Source: Colwellia piezophila ATCC BAA-637 (GTDB taxonomy: Bacteria > Pseudomonadota > Gammaproteobacteria > Enterobacterales > Alteromonadaceae). From it: a DNA stretch of 64,000 nucleotides. Below are positions 24,238 through 35,534 of this stretch, piece after piece; position 1 is the first letter of the stretch, and each line of letters opens with the position of its first letter. The DNA is taken from assembly GCF_000378625.1 (NCBI RefSeq), contig NZ_KB905173.1, forward strand, positions 1-64,000, given 5' to 3'. The position numbers and the translations under genes were made by a program. Under the pieces are notes generated by a model that saw only the letters and a list, made by a program, of their open reading frames with translations, was not told the origin of the DNA and searched no databases.

Positions 24238-25161
24238 ATGCCAAATTACGTTGTAGGTCACAAAATACCTGATTCAGACTCTATCTGCTCAGCAATCGCA
24301 TTATCATATTTAAAAACCACCTTAGGTGAGGAAACTGTTCCTGCACGTTTAGGTGAGCTTACCCCAGAAACACTGTTCATCTTAGATAAGTTTGGCTTCG
24401 AACAGCCAGAACTAAAAACGAGTTATGCTGGCGAAGCAGTATATATTGTTGATCACAGTGATCTTGAACTTGCTCCTGATGATATCGACAAAGCTACAAT
24501 CTTAGGCATCATAGATCACCACAAACTTGGTGATTTGACCACGACTTCACCACTTGAAATCTGGGTACGTCCGGTAGGTTGTACCAATACCATCATCAAG
24601 ATGATGTATGATTTTCACAATATTGAGATCCCAAAAAATATTGCTGGCGCCATGATGTGCGCCATTTTGAGTGACACTGTTATTTTTAAATCGCCAACCT
24701 GTACCACGGCAGATATAAAATGTGTCGAAGCATTAGCTGAGATTGCTGGCATCGAAGACTTCAAAGAACTTGGCATGGATATGTTCCGAGTAAAATCTGC
24801 TGTTGCAGGAACCCCTATTCGAACCTTAGTCAAACGTGATTTTAAAGACTTTAATATGAATGGTCATAAGGTTGGCATTGGTCAACTTGAAGTCATTGAT
24901 TTGTCAGTTTTTGATGAAATCAAAGATGAGCTGTACGCTGATATAGCAAAGCTTAAAGCGGAAGGTGGCCGTCATAGTGTCTTTTTACTGTTGACTGATA
25001 TTATGAAAGAAGGCTCTGAGCTACTAATTGCCAGTGATAGTGATACCTTAGCTGAACAAGCCTTTGGTGTAGCACCAAAAGATGGCAAAGCTTGGTTAGA
25101 GGGTGTGTTAAGCCGGAAAAAACAAGTTGTTCCGCCGCTGCAGGAATTTTTTCTAAAGTAA
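24238..25161 (+). CDS. ppaC: Manganese-dependent inorganic pyrophosphatase
   Basis: Encodes 307 residues, the family's usual length (about 307-310). The DHH-type (family II) motifs are all visible: GHKIPDSDSICSA (His8, Asp12, Asp14), VDHSD (about residue 76), the signature IIDHHKLGD (about 96-104), and the C-terminal SRKKQ (about 293-297) that contacts pyrophosphate. The enzyme hydrolyses pyrophosphate to phosphate in the cytoplasm and drives biosynthesis forward. It is a single gene with AAGGAGAG before the ATG and a terminator shared with fadA behind it. Confidence 0.95.
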   Translation: MPNYVVGHKIPDSDSICSAIALSYLKTTLGEETVPARLGELTPETLFILDKFGFEQPELKTSYAGEAVYIVDHSDLELAPDDIDKATILGIIDHHKLGDLTTTSPLEIWVRPVGCTNTIIKMMYDFHNIEIPKNIAGAMMCAILSDTVIFKSPTCTTADIKCVEALAEIAGIEDFKELGMDMFRVKSAVAGTPIRTLVKRDFKDFNMNGHKVGIGQLEVIDLSVFDEIKDELYADIAKLKAEGGRHSVFLLLTDIMKEGSELLIASDSDTLAEQAFGVAPKDGKAWLEGVLSRKKQVVPPLQEFFLK

Positions 25162-25190
25162 GTCTTAAGTAGCGCTTAATTATTCTCAAT

Positions 25191-25218
25191 AAAAAACCCA
25201 GCAATAGCTGGGTTTTTT
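25191..25218. terminator. Bidirectional terminator between ppaC and fadA
   Basis: AAAAAACCCAGC (25191-25202) pairs with GCTGGGTTTTTT (25207-25218) around AATA. A-run on one side and T-run on the other make it work for both converging genes. Confidence 0.9.
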
Positions 25219-25244
25219 TATGTCAGTTATTTGAGCTTTTCAAA

Positions 25245-26420
<1,176 letters not shown>

Positions 26421-28589
26421 TTAAGCTGATTTAACATCGGTAGTGAAGTAAGATTTACCTGATTTTGCCATTTCACGTAGGCCATCAGTTACTTGATAAA
26501 TTTCACCTAAATCAGCATATTTATCCGCCATTTCGATGAAGTTATTTAAACCAAGTGTTTCTAAATAGCGAATTGCACCACCTCTAAATGGTGGAAAACC
26601 AACACCATAGATTAAGCCCATATCAGCTTCTGCTGCTGTATCAACAACACCTTCTTCTAAACAACGTACCACTTCATTAACCATAGGAATCATCATGCGA
26701 GCAATAATTTCTTCGCTGCTGAAGTCTTTTTTATCAGCACAATGTTGGCCAAGTAATTCGTATGCAATAGGAGCAGCTACTTTCATTGGACGACCACGTT
26801 TATCTTTCATGTGGTCATAAAAGCCTTTGCCATTCTTCTGACCAAAACGCTCATTAGCATAAAGCGTACTAACTGGGTCATTGGCAATTTTCTTCATGCG
26901 CGTAGGGAAACCAGCTGACATAACACCTGTACAGTGATCAGCGGTATCAACACCAACAACATCAAGCAAATATGCTGGACCCATTGGCCAACCAAATTGT
27001 TTTTCCATTACTTTATCGATAGCGCTAAAGTCAGCACCTTCAAGTACTAATTGACTAAAGCCAGCAAAGTATGGGAACAAGACACGGTTTACATAAAAAC
27101 CTGGGCAATCATTAACAACAATCGGCGATTTACCCATTTTAGCGGCATATGCTACGACCGCAGCTATGGTTTCATCCGAGGTATCTTTACCGCGAATTAC
27201 TTCAACTAAGGGCATTTTATTCACCGGATTGAAGAAATGCATGCCACAAAAGTTTTGCGGACGTTTTATGCTTTGTGCTAACAAATCAATGGAGATAGTT
27301 GAGGTATTAGAAGTAAGAATCGCATCGTCACTGATTACGCTTTCAACTTCAGCTAGCACCATGCCTTTTATTTTAGGGTTTTCAACAACGGCTTCAACAA
27401 CAATATCTACATCTTTAACGCTGTCGTAACTTAAGCTTGGCGTGATGTTATTCAATACACCGGCCATTTTCTTAGCATCCATACGACCACGTTCAACTTG
27501 CTTAGTTAATATGCCCGTTGCTGTAGTTAAACCTAAATCGAGTGCTTGGTCATTAATATCTTTCATAATGATAGGCGTGCCTTTATAGGCTGATTGATAG
27601 GCAATACCACCACCCATAATACCTGCACCTAATACGGCGGCCTTTTTGACAATTTTAGTTGCCAGTTTACCCGCTTTTTTAGCTTTACCTTTAATAACTT
27701 GGTCTGCCATAAACAAACCAATTTGTGCTGTTGCTGCATCAGTTTTTGCTAATTTGGCAAAACCGGCATTCTCAGCAGCCATTGCACCAGTGCGATCTAA
27801 GTTAGCACTAGTTATCAATGTATTTATCATCACCATTGGTGCAGGGTAATGTTTACCAGCTTTCGCGGCAATCATACCTTTGCAGGTTGTCGATGACATG
27901 ATTAATTCTGTTTTAGATAAGTTTAATGCTTCAAGTTTAGGCTGACGTTTAGCACGCCAATCTAGCTTGCCATTAATGGCTAATTTAAGCATGCTTATAG
28001 CAGCACTGCGTAAATTTTCTGGCTCAACAACTGCGTCAAGAACGCCTTGTGCAAGTGCCGCCGCCGGTTTAAATGCTTTACCAGTAGACATCCACGTTGC
28101 TGCATTATCAAAACCGATAAGTCGAGGTAGTCTTACAGTGCCACCAAAACCAGGCATAAGGCCGAGCTTAACTTCGGGTAAGCCAATGCTTACGGTAGTA
28201 TCTGCAACACGGTAATCACAGGCAAGCGACATTTCACAACCACCACCTAATGCAACACCATTAATGGCGGCAATGGTAGGTAATTGAATATCTTCAAAGG
28301 AATCGAAAACATCAGATGCCTTCTTTGCCCAAGAGGCTAATTCGTCTTCTGGCTGACTAAATGATGTTAAAAACTCAGTGATATCCGCGCCAACAATAAA
28401 TGTTGATTTACCTGAGGTAACCATAACGCCTTTAGCATCACCGCAGTTGTTAATGGCGGCAACTACTGCAATATATTCTTCAAAAGTTGCTTTATCAAAT
28501 TTGTTTACTGATCCTTGAGCATCGAACTTAAGTTCGACAATGCCGTCTTCGAGTAATTGGGCTGAAAGGCTGTTGCCTTGATATATCAT
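26421..28589 (-). CDS. fadB: Fatty acid oxidation complex alpha subunit
   Basis: Encodes 722 residues. The N-terminal enoyl-CoA hydratase/isomerase domain (about 1-190) carries [13 protein letters not shown] and [16 protein letters not shown], which hold the two catalytic glutamates. The 3-hydroxyacyl-CoA dehydrogenase part (about 310-715) has the NAD-binding motif [16 protein letters not shown] and the catalytic-histidine stretch [16 protein letters not shown]. It carries out the hydration and dehydrogenation steps of beta-oxidation with FadA. It is the first gene of fadBA. The upstream palindrome at 28735-28746 is a likely fatty-acid-responsive operator. The length fits the soluble FadB type, not the anaerobic FadJ type. 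Confidence 0.95.
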   Translation of the reverse strand: MIYQGNSLSAQLLEDGIVELKFDAQGSVNKFDKATFEEYIAVVAAINNCGDAKGVMVTSGKSTFIVGADITEFLTSFSQPEDELASWAKKASDVFDSFEDIQLPTIAAINGVALGGGCEMSLACDYRVADTTVSIGLPEVKLGLMPGFGGTVRLPRLIGFDNAATWMSTGKAFKPAAALAQGVLDAVVEPENLRSAAISMLKLAINGKLDWRAKRQPKLEALNLSKTELIMSSTTCKGMIAAKAGKHYPAPMVMINTLITSANLDRTGAMAAENAGFAKLAKTDAATAQIGLFMADQVIKGKAKKAGKLATKIVKKAAVLGAGIMGGGIAYQSAYKGTPIIMKDINDQALDLGLTTATGILTKQVERGRMDAKKMAGVLNNITPSLSYDSVKDVDIVVEAVVENPKIKGMVLAEVESVISDDAILTSNTSTISIDLLAQSIKRPQNFCGMHFFNPVNKMPLVEVIRGKDTSDETIAAVVAYAAKMGKSPIVVNDCPGFYVNRVLFPYFAGFSQLVLEGADFSAIDKVMEKQFGWPMGPAYLLDVVGVDTADHCTGVMSAGFPTRMKKIANDPVSTLYANERFGQKNGKGFYDHMKDKRGRPMKVAAPIAYELLGQHCADKKDFSSEEIIARMMIPMVNEVVRCLEEGVVDTAAEADMGLIYGVGFPPFRGGAIRYLETLGLNNFIEMADKYADLGEIYQVTDGLREMAKSGKSYFTTDVKSA

Positions 28590-28734
28590 GCTTGGTCTCC
28601 TTCACCTAAAAGTGGTGTTGATTTTTGATGATTGATCTAGATTTTTTAGCGATTTTTTACTTTATAAAAAACTTAGAACACTAATAATAGCTGACTGAGT
28701 GTGCCTTGAATAAAAGTTAAATGCAATGAAATTA

Positions 28735-28746
28735 AAACAGCTGTTT
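28735..28746. promoter_or_regulatory. PsrA-like palindrome upstream of fadBA
   Basis: AAACAGCTGTTT is a perfect 12-base palindrome about 145 bases before the fadB ATG. It fits the AAAC-N4-GTTT form that I recall for PsrA, the fatty-acid regulator of many Alteromonadales fad genes. The match is short and the identification is tentative. Confidence 0.35.
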
Positions 28747-28789
28747 AAATTGGATGTATTACTTCCTTCAAAAAGTAAGTATTAAAGAC

Positions 28790-28818
28790 AAAAAAAACCC
28801 AACTAAAATATGGTTGGG
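28790..28818 (-). terminator. Rho-independent terminator of the REC-EAL gene
   Basis: Read on the minus strand, CCCAACC and GGTTGGG-type arms (28812-28818 and 28798-28804) close around a short loop and are followed by eight T (28790-28797). It lies 60 bases after the stop of the response-regulator gene at 28878. Confidence 0.8.
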
Positions 28819-28877
28819 CATTTTATCGACTAGTTTCATGGTAATGACGTTGGAAAGTTAACGCTTACTTATACGCA

Positions 28878-31100
28878 TTAACTTTGTTGCTGAAGAAAGT
28901 TGATGAACTCGTCTGATGGCATTGGCTTAGCGTAATAGAAGCCTTGAACTTCATCACAACCTAGTTCAATTAGCCGTTCTTGTTGCTCAATTTCTTCAAT
29001 ACCTTCTGCTATGACTTTCAGGTTCATTTTCTTACCTAAGTTTATGATGGTTTCAGCAATCACAGACTGACCTTCTTTATTAATATCGGTGACAAAAGCG
29101 CGATCAACTTTTAGTCGGTCAAGTGGAAGTTTTTGTAGGTAACTTAAAGATGAATACCCGGTACCAAAATCATCTAACGCTATGCTGATGCCTTGCGCTT
29201 TTAACTTAGTTAAGGCATCAATGATGATTTGTGGCTCATCCATTAAAATATTCTCAGTAATTTCTAATTCAAGTTTATTTGGCTTAATTTTATACTGAGT
29301 TATTGTATTAATAATATTATCGACAAAGTTATCTTGCCTAAACTGTGGAATAGAGACATTGACAGAGATACTGATGTCGGAGAAGTTTTTCTCTAGTACT
29401 TTAAGTTGCTGACAGGCTTGGCTAATTACCCAATCACCAATTTCAATAATCAACCCTGAATATTCGGCTAAAGGAATAAAGACTGCAGGGGAGACAAATT
29501 TTCCATTGGCTGTACGCCAACGCAGCAGAGCTTCAGCGCCTATCACTTTACCGGTACTTAATGATAGTTGCGGTTGATACCAAAGCTCTAGGCAGTTATT
29601 TGAAAAATCATTACGTAGCTGACGGATCATATTTAGTCGCCACTGCATCTGATCTTCTATATCTGAATGATAATAGGCAAAGTGTTCTAAACGATTTTTC
29701 TTGGCTATATTCAAAGCAATATTAATTTGATTTAACACTTGTACACCGCTGCTTTGTGCATGTTCTTTAGTACATAAGCCAAAGCAGGCATTAATGGGTA
29801 GGTGTTGCTCACCCGCAGTAAAAGGTTGGTGGAATAAATCCATTAAATTTTCGGGGGTCACCTGGTCAGCAGGACCAATTATACCAAAGACATCTGCTCC
29901 AACACGTGCGAATTGGCATTCTGGATTCATATATTGCATACGCTGACCTACAGCAGAGAGCAATTTGTTACCAATATCTTGTCCTAATGCATCGTTGATA
30001 TCACTAAAGTGATTGATATCAATTAAAGCCGCAACTTGACCTTGCTGACCACTCTGCGCAAAACGGTCAAGTAAACGGACGAATTCTAATCGGTTAGGTA
30101 AATTCGTTAGCCGATCTTTATAGGCAGCATTAGTGAGTTTTTGAAATAAGTGAACATTTTCATAACCTACAGCAACGCCAGTTAAAAATACGTTCAGTAA
30201 CTGAGTTTGAATTTCAGTTAATGGGCAAGAAATCTTGACATGAATGACGGCACGATGGTCGCCTTTGGCAACATATAAGTTTAAACAATCATCAAGGTAT
30301 TGGTGTTTCTGTTGTAGAAAACAGGCTTTTACTTGTGTGCTTATTTGCTCATTTTTTAAATTATCAAGCTTTTGATTAATTAAGCTCTCATCAAAACCTA
30401 TTTGCGCTAAAACATAAAAGCTTAAATCATCAATATTATCTATGATACCTTGGCCTCGAGCACAAAATACTCCAGATATATCATCACTTATTAAAGACTG
30501 TAATTGTGTCAGAACACCTTGACTATACGTTGATAAGGAATGCTTAGATGATAACTCTGTAGTGCCTGTGACAATTCTTTCTAGACCTAAGCGGGTTTCA
30601 TTAACCGTTGCTATCTGTTGAAAAGAGCGGATAGCCGCAAACACAGTGGTTACTAACTTACGGCGAGTTAATTCAGTTTTGGTTTTATAGTCATTAATAT
30701 CATATTCTTTAATGACACTTTCTTCGGGGGCATAGCCTGGTTGACCGGTACGTAAAACAATACGTATATCTTTGCGTTGCAATGTTTCTCTTATATATTT
30801 AACAACATTTAATCCGGCATCATCTGTTTCCATCACTACATCGAGCAGCACCAATACAATATCACTATGCTCATCAATAAGTTGACAAGCGTCCTTACCC
30901 GAATAGGCATGTAAATACTCGAGCCGGCGGCCTAATACAATTAAATCGGATAATGCTAATTGAGTAACAGAATGAATTTCGGGATCATCGTCAACAATTA
31001 AAACTTGCCAAGTCTCATCACTACCAAACGCTAGAATCTCGTCTTCATCACTATCATCGATAAATAAAAAATCATCGTTTGAATTTTCAGATGCTTGCAT
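28878..31100 (-). CDS. Response regulator with degenerate GGDEF and active-looking EAL
   Basis: Encodes 740 residues. The order is an acidic N-terminal tail, a receiver domain (about 30-155; LVLLDVVMETDD with the phospho-acceptor Asp), a DUF3369-like sensor domain (about 170-320), GGDEF (about 330-475) and EAL (about 490-735). The GGDEF signature is RVGADVFGII, so the cyclase site is lost. The EAL domain keeps EALLRW, DDFGTGYSSLSYL and KVDRAFV, so it should hydrolyse cyclic di-GMP, with the GGDEF domain perhaps binding GTP as an activator. No histidine kinase gene is adjacent. It is a single-gene unit with its own terminator. Confidence 0.9.
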   Translation of the reverse strand: MQASENSNDDFLFIDDSDEDEILAFGSDETWQVLIVDDDPEIHSVTQLALSDLIVLGRRLEYLHAYSGKDACQLIDEHSDIVLVLLDVVMETDDAGLNVVKYIRETLQRKDIRIVLRTGQPGYAPEESVIKEYDINDYKTKTELTRRKLVTTVFAAIRSFQQIATVNETRLGLERIVTGTTELSSKHSLSTYSQGVLTQLQSLISDDISGVFCARGQGIIDNIDDLSFYVLAQIGFDESLINQKLDNLKNEQISTQVKACFLQQKHQYLDDCLNLYVAKGDHRAVIHVKISCPLTEIQTQLLNVFLTGVAVGYENVHLFQKLTNAAYKDRLTNLPNRLEFVRLLDRFAQSGQQGQVAALIDINHFSDINDALGQDIGNKLLSAVGQRMQYMNPECQFARVGADVFGIIGPADQVTPENLMDLFHQPFTAGEQHLPINACFGLCTKEHAQSSGVQVLNQINIALNIAKKNRLEHFAYYHSDIEDQMQWRLNMIRQLRNDFSNNCLELWYQPQLSLSTGKVIGAEALLRWRTANGKFVSPAVFIPLAEYSGLIIEIGDWVISQACQQLKVLEKNFSDISISVNVSIPQFRQDNFVDNIINTITQYKIKPNKLELEITENILMDEPQIIIDALTKLKAQGISIALDDFGTGYSSLSYLQKLPLDRLKVDRAFVTDINKEGQSVIAETIINLGKKMNLKVIAEGIEEIEQQERLIELGCDEVQGFYYAKPMPSDEFINFLQQQS

Positions 31101-31399
31101 ACTGCCCTCATAACTAAGTATATTTATTGCAAATAAACGGAGTTAACATTGAAATGTAGTTTATTAGTCTAACTATAACCTAATACCATTTTTTTACACT
31201 ATTGAACTTAACAATAAAAGCTTGTTTAGCGATATTTAATTTATTTCGGTTTATTTTGATGAATTATAATAAATTTGATTAAATATTGTTAAGGTCAGGT
31301 GACCTGTCCGTGCCGCGCTATGATTTATATAGCTTAATAACACGCATCAAGTAAAATATTTTGTGATCTTTTAGAATATATGCAAGAAGGAGTTAGCAC

Positions 31400-32302
31400 G
31401 TGAGTAAAGAAAAATCAGAGGTGTCAGTATCTGAGGTTCCACCTAAGCAAGAGGGGGCTGACACGGTCATTTCAACAGGTAGTACTTTTCGACAAAGTTC
31501 ACCTGAGGCTGGTGCCTCTCAACAGTTTCTAAAGCTAGCCAAGAAGTTTGCCATCGATGGCGCTTTAGTAGCGGCCGATAAACAGTTACTTATTGAAGAT
31601 AGAACCGCTAAACGGGTCCGGTTATCACAATTGCGTAAGCAGCAAAATATTGAACATATTATGCAGAAAACCTTAGGCTATTGCGCTGGTTTTGAAATAG
31701 GGCAAAGAATAGATCTTGATTGGTTTAGTCGCTATATTGCTTTATCTGAAGAAGTAAGTAACCCAACGATGCAAGATTTATGGGCAAAAATTTTAGCGGG
31801 TGAACTGACTAAGCCAGGGTCCTTTTCATTTAAAGCTTTACAAGTTTTTCGGGACCTGAGTATCTATGATGCGAAATTATTAGCAAAAGCTTGCTCACTT
31901 GCCATAAAAGATACCAATAAAAAAAATATTCGTTTAATTAGCGGTGCCTACCAACAACCAGGCTTATTTAATTTTTTTTCTAAGCAACGACAGCAATATT
32001 GTAACTTAAGTCACTACGGGTTGAATTATGCGGATCTATTAGCGTTAGCTGAAAACCACCTTATTTATATCCAAGAAAGTGAGTCAAGCTTAATGGGGAA
32101 GGGAGAGGAACTACAATTTACTTATAATGGCTTAGCGTTAAAATTAAAGGCTAAAAAGTCGAATGTCAGTATACAATTTTATAAGTTTACCCCCATAGGC
32201 GCTGAGCTAGCACACTTGATAACGGATAAAGTGAATGACGAATTCTTTGAACATTTAAAGAGTAAATTAAGCCATTATTTTTCTGTAAATAGTGATTTGT
32301 AA
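31400..32302 (+). CDS. TIGR03899 family protein
   Basis: Encodes 300 residues. The body (FLKLAKKFAIDGALVAADKQ at about 43-62, and LWAKILAGELTKPGSFSFKA further on) matches what I recall of TIGR03899, a family of unknown function found in Alteromonadales and Vibrionales. The first 40 residues are low-complexity, acidic and polar. It has no signal peptide or membrane segment. Part resembles DUF2806-type helical domains that also end in a beta-rich region. AAGGAG at 31386-31391 supports the start, a GTG. Its role is not known, and the neighbouring genes give no clue. Confidence 0.7.
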   Translation: MSKEKSEVSVSEVPPKQEGADTVISTGSTFRQSSPEAGASQQFLKLAKKFAIDGALVAADKQLLIEDRTAKRVRLSQLRKQQNIEHIMQKTLGYCAGFEIGQRIDLDWFSRYIALSEEVSNPTMQDLWAKILAGELTKPGSFSFKALQVFRDLSIYDAKLLAKACSLAIKDTNKKNIRLISGAYQQPGLFNFFSKQRQQYCNLSHYGLNYADLLALAENHLIYIQESESSLMGKGEELQFTYNGLALKLKAKKSNVSIQFYKFTPIGAELAHLITDKVNDEFFEHLKSKLSHYFSVNSDL

Positions 32303-32379
32303 CAGCACCTATGGTTTTTTTATCTAGCGAATTAAACGGTATTGAAGCGGTGGTTGCGATCATAATTTTTATTTAATAA

Positions 32380-32411
32380 TGTTATATTATCTCAATTGTG
32401 ATATTATCTCA
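32380..32411 (+). promoter_or_regulatory. Paired Zur-like boxes before merC
   Basis: TGTTATATTATCTCA (32380-32394) and TGTGATATTATCTCA (32397-32411) are two near-palindromes, 17 bases apart, that share TATTATCTCA. The left half of the first (TGTTATA) fits half of the gammaproteobacterial Zur consensus, GTTATAnTATAAC. Both lie 55-90 bases before the merC start. A zur gene is in the same window. The right half-sites differ from the consensus, so this is a candidate only. Confidence 0.45.
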
Positions 32412-32466
32412 TTTTAAAGATCAAACTGATCATTAAGCTTCATTCATTTAGACTTTCGGAATATTC

Positions 32467-32847
32467 ATGTTAGATAGATTAGGTATTACAGCAACTTCTT
32501 TATGTGCATTACACTGCATTTTATTACCTATTCTATTGCCGATGTTACCTTTAGTTGGTTTAAGCTTTTTAGCAGATCATGCTTGGGAACACGTATTTCT
32601 GCTTATGACAGCAGCATTAGGCAGTATCGCACTTTTTTCTGGTTTTAAGCGTTATCATAAACGTTTATATCCTTTCTATTTGCTTTACTTAGGTGTGGCT
32701 CTTTATTGGATAAAACACGACTTTTCGCAAGCACTTGAGCCGTATTTTATTATAGGAGGCGCTAGCCTCATTATTGCGGCTCACTTTATTAACATTAAAT
32801 TATGTAATAGCTGCAAGAAATGTGATGATGAAGCTTGTAATAGCTAA
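32467..32847 (+). CDS. MerC-domain inner membrane protein
   Basis: Encodes 126 residues with three or four membrane helices. The MerC landmark TSLCALHCILLPILLPMLPL (about residues 10-29, Cys-x3-Cys spaced as Cys-x-Leu-His-Cys) is clear. The C-terminus is a short cysteine-rich tail, CNSCKKCDDEACNS. MerC proteins can transport mercury, but stand-alone relatives in marine gammaproteobacteria are usually regarded as zinc- or metal-related and under Zur control. The paired Zur-like boxes just upstream support that reading. No other mer gene is present, so this is not a mercury resistance operon. Confidence 0.75.
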   Translation: MLDRLGITATSLCALHCILLPILLPMLPLVGLSFLADHAWEHVFLLMTAALGSIALFSGFKRYHKRLYPFYLLYLGVALYWIKHDFSQALEPYFIIGGASLIIAAHFINIKLCNSCKKCDDEACNS

Positions 32848-32865
32848 TACCTTCTTAAGTACTAG

Positions 32866-34263
32866 CTAGCCAAACTCTTTTAATTTTCTTGTTAAAGTAT
32901 TCCTACCCCAGCCCAATTTTCTTGCTGCATCTTGCTTATGACCTTGGGTAAAAGCAAGCGCACGTTCTAGCATTATCTTTTCAAACTCTACTTGTGCGTA
33001 ATCGAGTATTGCTTCTTTGCCTTGCGCTAACTCTTGATCGATCCACGAGCTGAGCACATCTTGCCAAAGCGTAATGTTTTGGCTTGCAGGTGCGGATGTT
33101 TCGGTTAATTCATTGGGTAAATCTTCAATCAATATTTCTTGGCCACTTGCCATTACCGTTAAAAATCGACAAATGTTTTCTAATTGCCTCACGTTACCGG
33201 GCCATTGACAATTATTAAGAAAGATACTCGCTTTTTTACTTAAGGTTTTAACTTCTACACTAAGTTCGTTTGCTGCCTGTGTTAGAAAGTGCTGGCTAAG
33301 TTGTGGGATATCTTCTTTTCGTTCTCTAAGACTAGGTAAGTGTATTCTAATGACATTGAGGCGATGGAATAAATCTTCTCTAAACTCTCCTTTTTTTACT
33401 CGCTCTTCAAGGTGTTGATGAGTCGCTGCAATGATACGTACATCAACTTGTACCGGGGAATGACCACCCACACGGTAGAATTGGCCATCTGAAAGTACAC
33501 GTAGCAGGCGGGTTTGAATATCTAATGGCATATCGCCAATTTCATCTAAAAAGAGAGTGCCGCCATGGGCTTGTTCAAATCGACCTTGTCGGACAGCATG
33601 AGCGCCAGTAAATGCACCCTTCTCATGGCCAAATAATTCAGACTCGATGAGATCTTTTGGAATAGCGGCCATATTTAAAGGTATAAAAGGGGCGTTAACT
33701 CTAGGGCTATGGGAATGAAGTGCGTGTGCAACTAGCTCTTTACCTGTACCCGACTCACCATTAATTAAAACACTAATACTTGAGCGGGAAAGACGACCTA
33801 TCGCTCGAAATACTTCTTGCATGGCGGGTGCTTCACCAATTAATCCCGAAGCTAATGGTGGGTTTGTTTGTTGCTTATTTTTTTCATTTTGTTCTTTTGC
33901 ATGGGTCATTGCACGTTTAGTTAAGTTGATAGCCTCATCAATATCAAAGGGTTTAGGGAGATATTCAAAGGCTCCGCCTTGATATGCATTCACCGCACTA
34001 TCTAAATCAGAGTGGGCAGTCATAATAATTACCGGGATATTACCATGCTGTTTATTTATTATTTTAAGCAACTCCATACCATCAATATTTGGCATGCGAA
34101 TATCGGAAATAATGACTTGTGGTTGGTCATGATCTAAAGCAATTAATAAATTTTCAGCACTTTCAAAGGCCGCGCAACTGATATTTGCTTTGGCGAAGGC
34201 TTTTTCTAATACCCACCTGATTGAGCTATCATCGTCAACGATCCAGACTTGTTCGGTGTTCAT
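32866..34263 (-). CDS. glnG: Nitrogen response regulator NtrC
   Basis: Encodes 465 residues, the NtrC length. The receiver domain (1-120) has the phospho-acceptor Asp in VIISDIRMPNIDG (about Asp54). The sigma-54 AAA+ domain (about 140-370) has GESGTGKE (Walker A), GAFTGA (the sigma-54 contact loop) and GGTLFLDEIGD (Walker B). The C-terminus has a Fis-type HTH ending WGRNTLTRKLKEF. Phosphorylated by NtrB, it activates sigma-54 promoters such as that of glnA (37838-37854). Its start overlaps the ntrB stop by 4 bases, so both are co-translated. Confidence 0.95.
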   Translation of the reverse strand: MNTEQVWIVDDDSSIRWVLEKAFAKANISCAAFESAENLLIALDHDQPQVIISDIRMPNIDGMELLKIINKQHGNIPVIIMTAHSDLDSAVNAYQGGAFEYLPKPFDIDEAINLTKRAMTHAKEQNEKNKQQTNPPLASGLIGEAPAMQEVFRAIGRLSRSSISVLINGESGTGKELVAHALHSHSPRVNAPFIPLNMAAIPKDLIESELFGHEKGAFTGAHAVRQGRFEQAHGGTLFLDEIGDMPLDIQTRLLRVLSDGQFYRVGGHSPVQVDVRIIAATHQHLEERVKKGEFREDLFHRLNVIRIHLPSLRERKEDIPQLSQHFLTQAANELSVEVKTLSKKASIFLNNCQWPGNVRQLENICRFLTVMASGQEILIEDLPNELTETSAPASQNITLWQDVLSSWIDQELAQGKEAILDYAQVEFEKIMLERALAFTQGHKQDAARKLGWGRNTLTRKLKEFG

Positions 34264-35375
34264 AATGTGCCCTCTTGAGATATAGATGATTGATTTAAAG
34301 TTTGTTGGTTCAATGGCAGTAAGATGGTGAATTCAGTGTGCCCAGGGCGGCTATGACATGATAGTTTTCCTTGGTGCTGATTGATTAAGGTTTGAGAAAT
34401 AGATAAACCTAAACCAGTACCATTTGAGCGTCCCGAGACCATTGGATAAAAAAGAGTATCTTGAATTTTGTTCGGAATGCCTGGGCCATTATCAATAATA
34501 CTTATTTGTACTGCTAATTTTATCCGCTTACCATGAATTGTCTTATTGCTGGCAATACGTGTTTTTAGAGTAATATCATGAACTTCATCAATGGCCTGAA
34601 TGGCATTGTTAACAATATTCAACACGGCTTGCTGTAGTTTTTCTTGATCACATTCAACGGCAGGCAATGAGGGATCGTAATCACGTAATAAATTAATTTT
34701 TTGCCCGTTTGAATAACTAACCAATTGGCATACTTTTTCGAGGATGCCATGGACATTTTGTACTTGCATTTGGGGTAATTGGTTTGGACCAAGTAAACGG
34801 TCAACTAAGTTCGTTAGCCGGTCTGCTTGCTCGATAATCATGTTGGTATATTCTTGCTGTTCGGTATTTATTTCCATACTGAGCAGTTGCGCTGCACCGC
34901 GTAAGCCGCCAAGTGGATTTTTAATTTCGTGAGCTAACCCTTTGATTAAATCACGTGCGGCAAGCCACTGCTGATGCTGAAAGACCTCTAAACTTATTTG
35001 CTTTTGTTGGTCTATTTGTTTGAACTCAAGTAAAACATGGGGAGCTTTTTCAAACTCGATTGAAGAAGCGGTCACTTCTGCAGTGAAGCGGTGGCTCTCA
35101 CTTAGTTCGACCACAATATCGCTATCGGTAAACTCTTGGCCAGTGGTCAAGAGTTGCTTTAAGCGTGTGTTACAAATACTGGTGTTAGCAAAAATCGTTT
35201 CAATACTTACTTCGTATAAACGATAGAGGCTTTTATTTAATATCGCTTCAGCTGCTGGATTAACATAAACAATGGTGAGTTCTTGATTAAGAATTATAAC
35301 AGCAGTTACCAACTGACTCGCGAGTGCTTGCTGGTAAGACAATTTTTGCTCTTGTATGTAACTACGGCTACGCAT
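34260..35375 (-). CDS. glnL: Nitrogen sensor kinase NtrB
   Basis: Encodes 371 residues, no membrane segments. A PAS domain (about 15-120), a HisKA domain with the phospho-accepting histidine in GLAHEIKNPLGGLRGAAQLL (about residue 148), and the HATPase domain with NIVNNAIQAIDE (N box) and DNGPGIP and GTGLGLS (G boxes) are all present. The protein autophosphorylates and phosphorylates NtrC under nitrogen limitation, with control by PII. Upstream is a gap with no promoter motif that I can name. ntrBC lies between merC and a DUF4124 gene, one gene away from glnA. Confidence 0.95.
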   Translation of the reverse strand: MRSRSYIQEQKLSYQQALASQLVTAVIILNQELTIVYVNPAAEAILNKSLYRLYEVSIETIFANTSICNTRLKQLLTTGQEFTDSDIVVELSESHRFTAEVTASSIEFEKAPHVLLEFKQIDQQKQISLEVFQHQQWLAARDLIKGLAHEIKNPLGGLRGAAQLLSMEINTEQQEYTNMIIEQADRLTNLVDRLLGPNQLPQMQVQNVHGILEKVCQLVSYSNGQKINLLRDYDPSLPAVECDQEKLQQAVLNIVNNAIQAIDEVHDITLKTRIASNKTIHGKRIKLAVQISIIDNGPGIPNKIQDTLFYPMVSGRSNGTGLGLSISQTLINQHQGKLSCHSRPGHTEFTILLPLNQQTLNQSSISQEGTL

Positions 35376-35534
35376 ATAAAACCTTAGGAAAAATTCATTT
35401 CTTGCACTTTATTGGTGCGTGTAATTTTAGTTTACTAAAGTAAGGTTTTAATTGCAGGGTTATTTAAATTAGTTATAACGCATTAAGTCTTCTGTAGCCC
35501 TCTGTTATATTGAGGTTAGGTTAATGGTATTAAT

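Noticed and set aside
27166-28215. Plus-strand genes inside fadB
   Set aside because: These open frames are antisense to a complete, well-conserved fadB and show no protein features.
32467-32847. Mercury resistance operon
   Set aside because: Only a MerC-type gene is present; merR, merT, merP and merA are absent, and a zinc-type operator is upstream.
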